Positions 1 through 7,012 are shown, counted from the stretch's first letter. The stretch: DNA of 10,661 nt from Flavobacteriaceae bacterium TMED179 (GCA_002169865.1 NHIC01000006.1:87404-98064), one strand, 5' to 3'. Notes: generated from the letters alone by a model not told the origin. Translations and numbers: made by a program.

Positions 1-384
1 ATTAAGGACAATACTGGAATTCCTTACTCAAAAGTGAATCGGAATGAAATTAGTACAATTACAACTGGGAGTATTTTTGAAGCAAGTATTGATAAAACGA
101 ACCCACTAGGTTTTGGTATTTCACGTTATTACACCTTAAAATTAGATGCTGAAGCTTATTATTTTTTAGAAAATGAGGGTAATGCCTTTACACTAAAATC
201 GGATGCAAAACCTATAGCAGGATTTGTAGGTTACCTTGCCAAAGAAAATCAAAAATCATCTTTACTTTTCGGACAAGAACAATATGGTGAAGGTGAGATA
301 GTTTACTTAGTGGATAATTTACTTTTTAGAGGTTTTTGGTACAGTGGGAAACAGGTGTTTTCAAATGCAATTTTTTTTAGATAG
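1..384 (+). CDS. C-terminal fragment of a probable M14-family zinc carboxypeptidase (5' end outside window)
   Basis: The reading frame is open from the first base, so this is the last 127 codons of a longer gene. The GTG at 34 is an internal valine and not a start. The tail carries the pattern GEGEIVYLVDN followed by LFRGFW and ending SNAIFF. From memory of the family, this resembles the extreme C-terminus of flavobacterial M14 metallopeptidases, where a class I glutamine-amidotransferase-like beta domain follows the catalytic carboxypeptidase domain. Those enzymes are normally exported and hydrolyse peptides with a zinc ion. None of the zinc ligands (HxxE...H) lies in the part visible here, so activity cannot be judged. 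The gene converges on rimO and the two stop codons overlap within 377-384. Family assignment is moderate; that it is a truncated real gene is firm. Confidence 0.7.
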   Translation: MKDNTGIPYSKVNRNEISTITTGSIFEASIDKTNPLGFGISRYYTLKLDAEAYYFLENEGNAFTLKSDAKPIAGFVGYLAKENQKSSLLFGQEQYGEGEIVYLVDNLLFRGFWYSGKQVFSNAIFFR

Positions 385-1678
385 GAATCCCAACAAGATC
401 ATAATCCGTGGCTTCAATAATTTTAATGTCTACAAAATCTCCCAGTTTTAAATAATAATTTGTTGCATCAATCAGTACTTCATTATCTACATCTGGAGAA
501 TCCATAAAAGTTCGCCCCACATAATTAACCCCTTCTTTTCGATCAATCAAACATCGAAACTTTTTACCTAGAAAGTTTTGATTATGATCCCAAGAAATTT
601 GAGATTGAATTTCCATAATAATGTTTAATCGTTCTTTCTTTACTTCATCAGGGACGTCATCTTTTAATTTAAAAGCGTGAGTATTTTCTTCATGACTATA
701 TGTAAAGCATCCCAATCGTTCGAATCGCATTTCTTTAACCCATTTTTTTAAGACCTCAAAGTCTTCGTCTGTCTCTCCAGGATAACCAACAATTAAAGAA
801 GTTCTTATAATAATTCCTGGAACTTCTGAACGAAACTTATTTAAAAGTGCTGTAGTTTTTTCTTTTGTAATTCCTCGACGCATTGATTTTAGAATAGGAT
901 TAGCGATATGCTGAAGAGGTATATCAAGGTAATTACAAATTTTAGATTCAGTTCGTATTACTTCTAAAATATCCTCAGGAAAACCTGCAGGAAAAGCATA
1001 ATGTAAACGAATCCATTCAATTCCATTAATGGCGACTAAGGATCGAAGAAGATTCGCTAAGCTCCTTTTTTTATATAAATCCAAGCCATAATAAGTTAAA
1101 TCTTGAGCGATCAAGATTAACTCCTTAACCCCATCTTTTGCCAAATGTTTTGTCTGTTGAATTAGTCTTTCAACCGGTATTGAGTGATGCTTCCCTCGCA
1201 TCAATGGAATTGCACAAAATGAACATGGACGATCACATCCCTCAGCGATTTTCAGATATGCAAAATGTTTAGGAGTAGTTAAAATGCGCTCTCCGACCAA
1301 TTCATGTTTATAATCTGCGCCTAAAACTTTTAAAAGCTGGGGTAAGTCCGATGTTCCAAAATATTGATCTACTTGAGGGATTTCTTTTTTCAAATCTGGT
1401 TTATAACGTTCACTTAAACACCCCGTAACATAGACTTTATCAACCTTACCTGATTCCTTAAATTGAATTTGTTTTAGAATAGTATTGACTGATTCTTCTT
1501 TTGCATTGTCAATAAAACCACAAGTATTAATAACTACTATATTTCCTTTTTTTTCATGAACTACATCCTTTCCACTGGCTTTTAATTGCCGCATCAGAAC
1601 TTCTGAATCATATATATTCTTTGAGCAGCCTAAAGTAATTACATTAATGGTATTTTTAGTTGTAGACTTTGTTCTCAT
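377..1678 (-). CDS. rimO: RimO, ribosomal protein S12 methylthiotransferase
   Basis: A 433-residue radical SAM enzyme of the methylthiotransferase family. In this family RimO adds a methylthio group to a conserved aspartate of ribosomal protein S12 in the cytoplasm. The N-terminal UPF0004 domain shows Cys18 (TLGCSKN), Cys53 (NTCGFID) and Cys87 (VTGCLSERY), ligands of the auxiliary iron-sulfur cluster. The radical SAM motif CxxxCxxC is Cys148, Cys152 and Cys155 in EGCDRPCSFCAIPLMRG. A TRAM-like RNA/protein-binding domain fills about residues 368-433. The GCSKN and AIPLMRG signatures and a length near 430 favour RimO over MiaB. It is the last gene of the ftsY - hydrolase - rimO string, 29 bases after the hydrolase stop. 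The ATG start leaves a 10-residue leader before the first conserved strand. No terminator precedes the convergent gene. Intact, with every key cysteine present. Confidence 0.96.
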   Translation of the reverse strand: MRTKSTTKNTINVITLGCSKNIYDSEVLMRQLKASGKDVVHEKKGNIVVINTCGFIDNAKEESVNTILKQIQFKESGKVDKVYVTGCLSERYKPDLKKEIPQVDQYFGTSDLPQLLKVLGADYKHELVGERILTTPKHFAYLKIAEGCDRPCSFCAIPLMRGKHHSIPVERLIQQTKHLAKDGVKELILIAQDLTYYGLDLYKKRSLANLLRSLVAINGIEWIRLHYAFPAGFPEDILEVIRTESKICNYLDIPLQHIANPILKSMRRGITKEKTTALLNKFRSEVPGIIIRTSLIVGYPGETDEDFEVLKKWVKEMRFERLGCFTYSHEENTHAFKLKDDVPDEVKKERLNIIMEIQSQISWDHNQNFLGKKFRCLIDRKEGVNYVGRTFMDSPDVDNEVLIDATNYYLKLGDFVDIKIIEATDYDLVGIPI

Positions 1679-1707
1679 GTTTATATAATAATAAAATTTA
1701 GTGTTTA

Positions 1708-2691
1708 TTATAATTCTAGAACTTTATTTAAAAAGTAAAGTACTTCCTGGGTAACCAGATTATAACCATCACCACTCAAATATGAAGTAATAACATGGTC
1801 CCCCGCTTTAGGAAAAGCCATTTTAACTTTTAAGTTTTCTGGAGTCCCAAGTTGATCAAACATCTTTAACATGGCTTCAACCGAAACAACTTTATCTTGT
1901 AAATTTTTATTTTTAAAGTAATAACCCATAAATACGGGTTTTTTAAAATTCTCATAAGTAAATTTATTCATTTTTATATCTAAAAATTTCTGCATATGAG
2001 TTAGACTCTCTAAGCGTGTCTTTGTTGTCCAATATTTCTTTTTTTCAGTTGTAGCATTTTTCCAAATATGGTAATTACCTCCTTTAACTAAACGTGCTAT
2101 TTGAAGTCCCCAAGGCATGGAAAGCAATTTAGAAAGTGGATCATAAACGGCTATATTTGGACCAAAAAGACATACGGCTTTAACATTAGGATCTTGACCT
2201 AAACTTAAAGATAAGGTTCCTCCATGAGAAGTTCCAAGGAGAATAACTTCTTCTCCTAATTGTTTTGCAACAGCAATAGATTCCTTGGCTGATTCCCAAT
2301 AATCGTAATTATTAAAATTCAACATTGGTTCTTTCTCTTCTAACCCATGTCCAAATAAGCGAGGAATATAAAGATTTGCAGATAAAGCTTTTGCAATGTC
2401 ACGATGGACGGGATCTCCCTCCATGCCTGAAGCTGTGAAACCGTGAAGATATAACACACTATATTTAGTTTTTTGAGGGATTGAGTCATTGAAAATAATT
2501 TTGGATGCATTTCCCGGGCGCACATTACCTAATGAATTTTCTTTTTCTTTAATCCAATTATTAAGAGTAATTAAATCTGAAGGAACAATAACTGCTCCCG
2601 TCTTTAATACTGGGGTTTCTACTCGGGGACCTATTAGATAAATAGCGCCCAATAATAGAATAAAAATAGAAATACTCTTTAAGATTTTCAT
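1708..2691 (-). CDS. Membrane-anchored alpha/beta hydrolase (lysophospholipase/esterase-like)
   Basis: A 327-residue alpha/beta hydrolase. The first 20 residues are one hydrophobic segment (ISIFILLLGAIYLIG) after a short basic start, with no lipobox cysteine. It therefore looks like a signal anchor or uncleaved signal, placing the enzyme in the periplasm at the inner membrane. The oxyanion-hole strand is LYLHGF (His83-Gly84-Phe85). The nucleophile elbow is GTSHGG with Ser155. Asp266 (NLQDKVVS) and His299 (AGDHVI) fit the rest of the catalytic triad. The substrate cannot be read from the sequence; a carboxylester or lysophospholipid is the usual guess for this group. It lies between ftsY (12-base gap) and rimO (29-base gap) on the same strand, so it is probably co-transcribed with both, although no functional link is obvious. 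Confidence 0.85.
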   Translation of the reverse strand: MKILKSISIFILLLGAIYLIGPRVETPVLKTGAVIVPSDLITLNNWIKEKENSLGNVRPGNASKIIFNDSIPQKTKYSVLYLHGFTASGMEGDPVHRDIAKALSANLYIPRLFGHGLEEKEPMLNFNNYDYWESAKESIAVAKQLGEEVILLGTSHGGTLSLSLGQDPNVKAVCLFGPNIAVYDPLSKLLSMPWGLQIARLVKGGNYHIWKNATTEKKKYWTTKTRLESLTHMQKFLDIKMNKFTYENFKKPVFMGYYFKNKNLQDKVVSVEAMLKMFDQLGTPENLKVKMAFPKAGDHVITSYLSGDGYNLVTQEVLYFLNKVLEL

Positions 2692-2703
2692 TTATTTATG
2701 TAT

Positions 2704-3645
2704 TTAGCTAAATAAAGTCTGAATAAATTTTTGAGGATCAAAATCCTGTAAATCTTGAATACCTTCTCCTACTCCAATGTATTTAACTGGAATTTGAAAT
2801 TGATCAGTAATACCAAGAAGTACACCCCCTTTTGCTGTTCCATCAAGTTTAGTTATTGCTAAACTAGTTACTTCAGTTGCAGCGGTAAATTGCTTTGCTT
2901 GTTCAAAAGCATTTTGACCGGTAGAACCATCAAGTACCAACAATACCTCCTGAGGTGCATTGGGAATAACTTTTGACATTACTCGCTTTACTTTGGACAA
3001 TTCATTCATTAAATTTATTTTGTTATGAAGTCGCCCTGCAGTATCAATTAAAACAAGATCTGCATTCTGAGCTGTTGCAGCTTGTATCGTATCAAAGGCA
3101 ACTGAAGCAGGATCACTTCCCATTTTCTGACGAACTAAGTGAACACCTGCACGATTTGCCCAAATTTGTAATTGATCAATTGCTCCAGCACGAAAGGTAT
3201 CTGCAGCACCTAAAATTACTTTTTCTCCTTGGGCTTTATATTGATATGCCAATTTGCCAATAGTGGTTGTTTTACCAACACCATTTACTCCTACTATCAT
3301 TACTACGTGTGGTTTATTCCCTTCAAAAGTTTTATCGTCAACATTTTTATGAATCAGTAAATTAGAAATTTCTTCTCTAAGCATTTTAATCAATTCATTA
3401 AATCCAAGGTACTTTTCTATTTTTGTTCGCTCTTCTAAAGCATTTATAATTTTTATGGTAGTTGATACTCCAACATCTGATTGGATCAATATTGCCTCAA
3501 GTTCGTCAAGTATATCTTCGTCAATTTTTGTTTTACCAACAATTACTTTACCCAAGCGAGACAAGAAAGACTTTTTGGTATTAGCGAGGCCTTCCTCTAG
3601 TTTTTTCTGATCTTGTTTTGAAAAAAAGTCCTTTAATTTTCCCAT
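2704..3645 (-). CDS. ftsY: FtsY, signal recognition particle receptor GTPase
   Basis: A 313-residue SRP-receptor GTPase, which docks ribosome-SRP complexes at the inner membrane so membrane proteins insert co-translationally. After an N-terminal NG-type helical bundle (about residues 20-100), the GTPase motifs appear in order: P-loop GVNGVGKT (119-126), DTFRAGA (149-155), DTAGR (201-205), TKLDGTAKGG (265-274) and GVGEGIQDL (291-299). The extended GIQDLQDFDP end is typical of FtsY rather than Ffh, and the methionine-rich M domain of Ffh is absent. The acidic A domain of the Escherichia coli protein is missing, giving a short FtsY of normal length for Bacteroidota; a short amphipathic start (GKLKDFF) may make the membrane contact. 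The ATG is preceded at 13 bases by a strong hairpin and no obvious promoter, so how it is transcribed is uncertain. Confidence 0.97.
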   Translation of the reverse strand: MGKLKDFFSKQDQKKLEEGLANTKKSFLSRLGKVIVGKTKIDEDILDELEAILIQSDVGVSTTIKIINALEERTKIEKYLGFNELIKMLREEISNLLIHKNVDDKTFEGNKPHVVMIVGVNGVGKTTTIGKLAYQYKAQGEKVILGAADTFRAGAIDQLQIWANRAGVHLVRQKMGSDPASVAFDTIQAATAQNADLVLIDTAGRLHNKINLMNELSKVKRVMSKVIPNAPQEVLLVLDGSTGQNAFEQAKQFTAATEVTSLAITKLDGTAKGGVLLGITDQFQIPVKYIGVGEGIQDLQDFDPQKFIQTLFS

Positions 3646-3658
3646 TTTCTATAAAAAT

Positions 3659-3689
3659 AAAAAAAGCTACCGATTAAGTAGCTTTTTTT
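3659..3689 (-). terminator. Rho-independent terminator-like hairpin after the rpmB-rpmG-DUF4295 genes
   Basis: A stem of GCTAC (3666-3670) and GTAGC (3678-3682) around a 7-base loop is flanked by seven A on one side and seven T on the other. The paired region could therefore extend to 12 base pairs, and the structure reads as a terminator on either strand. On the minus strand it lies 18 bases after the DUF4295 stop and ends 13 bases before the ftsY ATG. It most likely ends or attenuates the ribosomal-protein transcript. Confidence 0.8.
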
Positions 3690-3707
3690 ATTTTGTGAAT
3701 TAAATTA

Positions 3708-3860
3708 TTATTTCTTATTCAGCCAATCTGAGACTAAATCTGGAGAAATTATGGTTTCAACAAAGCTGTAATAGTTGCTACCATCTTTTTTTACCATTTT
3801 AATTGCTTTTGTTAGTCTTTTTGAACCTGTTTGTAATGTTGCTACGGATTTCTTTGCCAT
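3708..3860 (-). CDS. DUF4295 family small basic protein
   Basis: A 50-residue protein found by translating the minus strand after rpmG. It begins MAKKSVATLQTG, continues KRLTKAIKMVKKDG, then SFVETIISPD, and ends DWLNKK. It is lysine-rich, with no cysteine and no membrane segment. The start pattern and the IKMVK core match the DUF4295 family, which I know as a short protein restricted to Bacteroidota and usually encoded directly behind rpmG. Its ATG lies 2 bases after the rpmG stop, so it must be translated from the same message. Size, charge and position strongly suggest a ribosome-associated role. I recall a Bacteroidota-specific ribosomal protein (bL38) described from a Flavobacterium ribosome structure; whether this is that protein I cannot confirm. 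The gene call is firm, the function inferred. Confidence 0.9.
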   Translation of the reverse strand: MAKKSVATLQTGSKRLTKAIKMVKKDGSNYYSFVETIISPDLVSDWLNKK

Positions 3861-3862
3861 AC

Positions 3863-4045
3863 TTATTTGATTTCTTTATGAACCGTCATTTTTTTTAAAA
3901 TGGGGTTAAATTTTTTAACTTCTAGCCGCTCAGGGGTATTTTTTTTACTTTTAGTCGTAATATAACGAGATGTTCCAGGTTTTCCTGTTTCTTTATGCTC
4001 AGTGCATTCCAATATAACTTGGATTCTATTTCCTTTTTTTGCCAT
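3863..4045 (-). CDS. rpmG: 50S ribosomal protein L33 (bL33)
   Basis: A 60-residue basic protein with the L33 layout: MAKKGNRIQVILECTEHKETGKPG at the start, then SRYITTKSKKNTPERLEVKKF and PILKKMTVHKEIK. It belongs to the large ribosomal subunit near the E site. Zinc-binding forms of L33 have two CxxC pairs. Here only Cys14 remains, so this is the cysteine-poor, zinc-independent form. It sits 4 bases after rpmB and 2 bases before DUF4295, in the rpmB-rpmG order that is common across bacteria. The ATG start follows directly from the conserved MAKK beginning. Confidence 0.96.
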   Translation of the reverse strand: MAKKGNRIQVILECTEHKETGKPGTSRYITTKSKKNTPERLEVKKFNPILKKMTVHKEIK

Positions 4046-4049
4046 CGAA

Positions 4050-4289
4050 TTAAGCTTTAAAATTTCTTTTATCTCTAGCTTCTTTCAAAACAGCAGAAAT
4101 ACCTTTTTTGTTGATTGTTTTTAAAGTTGCTGTTGATATAGAAAGGGTTATCCATCTGCTTTCCTCAGGAATAAAAAAACGCTTTTTAATGATATTAGCG
4201 TCAAAGCGCCGCCTTGTTCTGTTCAAGGCTTTTGAAACATTATTTCCGAACATAACGCGCTTTCCACTTATTTCACAAACTTTTGACAT
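4050..4289 (-). CDS. rpmB: 50S ribosomal protein L28 (bL28)
   Basis: A 79-residue basic protein recognised as L28 from its opening MSKVCEISGKRVMFGNNVSKALNRTRRRF, followed by RFFIPEESRWITLSIST and a conserved end KGISAVLKEARDKRNFKA. It is a large-subunit component needed for subunit assembly. Zinc-type L28 proteins have CxxC pairs; here only Cys5 is present, so this is the metal-free form. It is the first gene behind the promoter at 4314-4344, and rpmG follows after 4 bases. The stretch before the ATG (AGTAGACAACT) has no Shine-Dalgarno match, as usual in Bacteroidota. Confidence 0.96.
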   Translation of the reverse strand: MSKVCEISGKRVMFGNNVSKALNRTRRRFDANIIKKRFFIPEESRWITLSISTATLKTINKKGISAVLKEARDKRNFKA

Positions 4290-4313
4290 AGTTGTCTACT
4301 TTTAACGTGGGTG

Positions 4314-4344
4314 CAAATTTACTGTTTTTTAAACAGTATCAAAA
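4314..4344 (-). promoter_or_regulatory. Bacteroidota -33/-7 promoter of the rpmB operon
   Basis: Read on the minus strand, TTTTG (4344-4340) is followed after 18 bases by TAAATTTG (4321-4314). This matches the TTTG and TAnnTTTG elements recognised by the Bacteroidota housekeeping sigma factor. The -7 box ends 24 bases before the rpmB ATG, giving a short leader of about 20 bases. Confidence 0.75.
4321..4337. repeat. 17-base inverted repeat inside the rpmB promoter spacer
   Basis: ACTGTTT-TTT-AAACAGT is a perfect 7-base inverted repeat around a 3-base centre. It fills nearly all of the space between the -33 and -7 boxes of the rpmB promoter and touches the first base of the -7 box. It could be an operator for a dimeric repressor, or a weak stem downstream of cinA. 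There is no T-run after it on the minus strand, so a classical terminator is unlikely. Confidence 0.55.
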
Positions 4345-4370
4345 TTGTTTTTTGAAAATTAAATAGCTTT

Positions 4371-5612
4371 TTAAATCAAATGCTTAAAAAGCATCTCTAA
4401 GGCCTTATTTACTGCTTTACCTATTATTCGTTCGCGATTTTTTCCAAAGATGAATTTCTCACTAAAAATGTTTGTTTCAGATGCGATCGCTATCCATACC
4501 GAACCTACTTCAGCATTAGAGTCACCCCTAGAGGGACCTGCATTTCCAGTAGTTGCAATTCCAATACTTGCACTAAATTTATTACGGACTTTTTGAGCCA
4601 TAGCTTCAGCTACTGACTTACTAACTACTGAATCTTGATTAATTAAATCTTGGGAAACATCAAGTAAATTAGTCTTACTCTGTGTATGGTATGTGACAAC
4701 ACCACCTTTAAAATATTGAGAAGCCCCTGGTATTTTTGTCAATCGAGCTGCAATTTCACCACCCGTACAACTTTCAGCTGTTGCTAAGCTAACTTTTTTC
4801 GATAAAAATAAAGCTTGTATTTTTTCCTCAAAAGAATTTTTATCTTCAAATCCAACAAAAATATCTTTTATAAAGGGTAAAAGTTTTTCTATAATTAAAT
4901 CCATTCTTTTTTCTAAAAGAAATTCGTTAGACCCTTTTCCAGAAATTCTAAGACGTACTCGGCCTAAACTGGGTAAATATGCCAACTTTATATCGTTAGG
5001 AAGTGAATTTTCCCAGTCGATTATTCGCTCTGCAATAGCACTCTCTCCTAGACCATATGTTATAAGGGTTTTATGTAAAATGAATGGACGAATAAAATGG
5101 TTTTGAAGAGAAGGTAAAACTTCATCCCTAACTAAGGCTTTCATCTCAAAGGGAACCCCTGGGAGCGAAATAATGACTTGTCCCTTCTTTTCAAACCACA
5201 TTCCAGAAGCAGTACCATAGCGATTTTTTAATATTCTTGCTTTAGAGGGTAGTAGCGCCTGTTTTCTGTTTTCATTATTAATAGGGGTAGTTACATATTT
5301 TTTAAAAATCTCCTCTATGTGAGATAAAATTTCTTTATTTTCAACTAAGGTGTCGTTAAAATAAGTACATAGAGTATGTTTTGTTAAATCATCTTTAGTT
5401 GGACCTAAACCACCTGTCAGAATAACAAGTTGAGCACGGTCATAAGAATCTTCTAAAGCACTTATAATAGCTTTTTTTTTATCTGATATACTAGTTATTT
5501 GCGTAACCTCAATTCCAATTCTATTTAATGCTTTTGCTAAATAAACAGAATTAGTATTATTAATTTGACCAATTAAAATCTCATCACCTACAGTAATAAG
5601 TTCTGCCTTCAC
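4371..5612 (-). CDS. cinA: CinA family nicotinamide-nucleotide amidase / competence-damage protein
   Basis: A full-length 413-residue CinA. The N-terminal half (about 1-170) is the molybdopterin-binding-like COG1058 domain, beginning AELITVGDEIL and carrying GGLGPTKDD (67-75). In characterised relatives this half acts as an ADP-ribose pyrophosphatase. The C-terminal half (about 258-413) is the PncC-type nicotinamide mononucleotide deamidase domain, with AESCTGG (279-285) and TTGNAGPSRGD (354-364). In the family it returns nicotinamide mononucleotide to the NAD salvage path. The start is GTG at 5612, just one base after the TAA of the FAH gene; the conserved AELITVGDE follows at once, so no upstream start is plausible. 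It is the last gene of the E2 - exonuclease - FAH - cinA operon. Both domains look intact. Confidence 0.95.
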   Translation of the reverse strand: MKAELITVGDEILIGQINNTNSVYLAKALNRIGIEVTQITSISDKKKAIISALEDSYDRAQLVILTGGLGPTKDDLTKHTLCTYFNDTLVENKEILSHIEEIFKKYVTTPINNENRKQALLPSKARILKNRYGTASGMWFEKKGQVIISLPGVPFEMKALVRDEVLPSLQNHFIRPFILHKTLITYGLGESAIAERIIDWENSLPNDIKLAYLPSLGRVRLRISGKGSNEFLLEKRMDLIIEKLLPFIKDIFVGFEDKNSFEEKIQALFLSKKVSLATAESCTGGEIAARLTKIPGASQYFKGGVVTYHTQSKTNLLDVSQDLINQDSVVSKSVAEAMAQKVRNKFSASIGIATTGNAGPSRGDSNAEVGSVWIAIASETNIFSEKFIFGKNRERIIGKAVNKALEMLFKHLI

Positions 5613-5613
5613 T

Positions 5614-6225
5614 TTATTTAATTTTTATTGAAAAAGCTTTTCGACCTTCCAAGTGTCCAACTAATATATCATTTTCTGACACAGGGCCAACACCTGCTGG
5701 AGTACCTGTAAAAATAATATCACCAATTTTAAGAGTAAAATATTGGGAAATATAGTTAATCAATTCATCAATTTTCCAAAGCATTTTTGAAGTATTACTG
5801 TCTTGAACAACATGTTTATTAATCTCAAGGGTAAAGTTCAATGAATTTATATCTCTAAAATCTTTCCTAGAAAACCAATCTCCAATCAGTGATGAGCCAT
5901 CAAAGGATTTTGATATCTCCCAAGGTAATCCTTTATCTTTTAACTGGTTTTGTATTTTACGTGCGGTAAAATCAATCCCCAAACTAATCTCATCGTAATA
6001 TTTATGAGCAAATTTAGTTTGGATATGTTTACCAATCCTGTTGATTTTTACCAAAACTTCAACCTCATAATCAATCTCTGAAGAAAAATGAGGAATAAAA
6101 AAATGTTGATTTTTTTGAATAATAGAAGTGTCTGGTTTTAGAAATAGAACAGGATCTCTAGGTTTTTCATTACTTAATTCCTCAATATGAGAAGTATAAT
6201 TTCTTCCTACACAAATAATTTTCAC
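5614..6225 (-). CDS. FAH-family hydrolase (acylpyruvate/fumarylpyruvate hydrolase-like)
   Basis: A 203-residue single-domain member of the fumarylacetoacetate hydrolase family, the short FAHD1/YcgM type. It opens IICVGRNYTSHIEEL and has PVLFLKP near residue 25. The likely metal ligands are Glu54 and Glu56 in IDYEVEV and Asp85 in GIDFTAR. A catalytic-site lysine, Lys106, lies in ISKSFDGSS, and the family end GDIIFTGTPAGVGPV is complete. Relatives cleave acylpyruvates or decarboxylate oxaloacetate; which applies here cannot be told. The start is GTG at 6225, 4 bases after the exonuclease stop, fixed by the conserved opening and by lack of room upstream. It sits mid-operon between the exonuclease and cinA, with only one base before the cinA start. 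Confidence 0.9.
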   Translation of the reverse strand: MKIICVGRNYTSHIEELSNEKPRDPVLFLKPDTSIIQKNQHFFIPHFSSEIDYEVEVLVKINRIGKHIQTKFAHKYYDEISLGIDFTARKIQNQLKDKGLPWEISKSFDGSSLIGDWFSRKDFRDINSLNFTLEINKHVVQDSNTSKMLWKIDELINYISQYFTLKIGDIIFTGTPAGVGPVSENDILVGHLEGRKAFSIKIK

Positions 6226-6229
6226 AATT

Positions 6230-7003
6230 TTAATCTTTAGTATTCATAGATTCTAGTCTAATCTCGGTAAGTATTTTTTTGGTATATCTTGGGAAATCTG
6301 CATTTAGCACCCATCCAAAATAACCTGGCTCTTTATCTAAGATCTCTGTCACTTTTTTTCCTTTATATTTACCAAATCCAAAGCATATTTCTTCGTCATT
6401 ATTGTAAACTAAAAAACCAGCAAAATCAGCTGTTTTTCTCCTTAAACTGAACTGGTTTAAAAAGTCTACGTTTGGTTCTAAGTCACTGTAGCGATCAAGT
6501 TGAGCCAACAGAACATCATGAGTTGCTTTGGTGTCAGCATAAGCAGAGTGAGCATTGGTAAGCTCTTTATCACAATAAAATTTAAGAGCAGCTGAAAGGG
6601 TTCGAGGCTCCATTTTATGAAAAATGGTTTGAACATCTATTGTTTTAATATTTTTAAAGTTAAAGGCTATTTCAGCTCTAAGAAATTCTTCAACCAGTAA
6701 GGGTATATCAAAACGATCAGAGTTAAAGCCGGCTAAATCACAACCTTTTAAAAAGTTGTGAATTCTTGAAGACTCCTGCTTAAAAGTAGGAGAGTCAGCA
6801 ACAATTTCGTTAGTAATGCCATGTAATTTTGAAACTTCAGTAGGAATTGGTATTTCTGGATTTATGCGTATTTCTATTTTCTCTTTAGTCCCATCTGGTT
6901 TTAACTTTAGTATTGCAATTTCAACAATTCTATCCTTGCTTATTTCTGTACCAGTTGTTTCTATATCAAAAAAACAGATTGGTTTAGTGAGTTGAAGTTT
7001 CAT
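6230..7003 (-). CDS. DEDDh 3'-5' exonuclease with ExoX-like C-terminal domain
   Basis: A 257-residue exonuclease of the DnaQ/RNase T superfamily. ExoI motif FFDIETTG gives Asp13 and Glu15, ExoII gives Asp99 in AGFNSDRFDIPLL, and ExoIII gives His152 and Asp157 in HSAYADT. All five DEDDh residues that bind two metal ions and cut the nucleic acid are therefore present. After a linker, residues about 207-250 form a second small domain with FGFGKYKGKKVTEIL and GYFGWVLNADFPRYTKKIL. This resembles the C-terminal domain of exonuclease X-like proteins (DUF3820 type). Substrate could be DNA repair intermediates or RNA ends; the stand-alone form argues against a polymerase III epsilon subunit. ATG start 9 bases after the E2 stop; the FAH gene follows after 4 bases. 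Confidence 0.92.
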   Translation of the reverse strand: MKLQLTKPICFFDIETTGTEISKDRIVEIAILKLKPDGTKEKIEIRINPEIPIPTEVSKLHGITNEIVADSPTFKQESSRIHNFLKGCDLAGFNSDRFDIPLLVEEFLRAEIAFNFKNIKTIDVQTIFHKMEPRTLSAALKFYCDKELTNAHSAYADTKATHDVLLAQLDRYSDLEPNVDFLNQFSLRRKTADFAGFLVYNNDEEICFGFGKYKGKKVTEILDKEPGYFGWVLNADFPRYTKKILTEIRLESMNTKD

Positions 7004-7012
7004 TTGAATAAA

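Noticed and set aside
2973..3263. 96-codon plus-strand open frame inside ftsY
   Set aside because: It is antisense to the conserved GTPase core of FtsY and has no promoter or family signal.
4108..4305. 65-codon plus-strand open frame over rpmB
   Set aside because: It is the antisense shadow of ribosomal protein L28.
4380..4394. Inverted repeat ATGCTT-AAA-AAGCAT at the cinA 3' end as a terminator
   Set aside because: It lies inside the coding sequence and no T-run follows on the minus strand.
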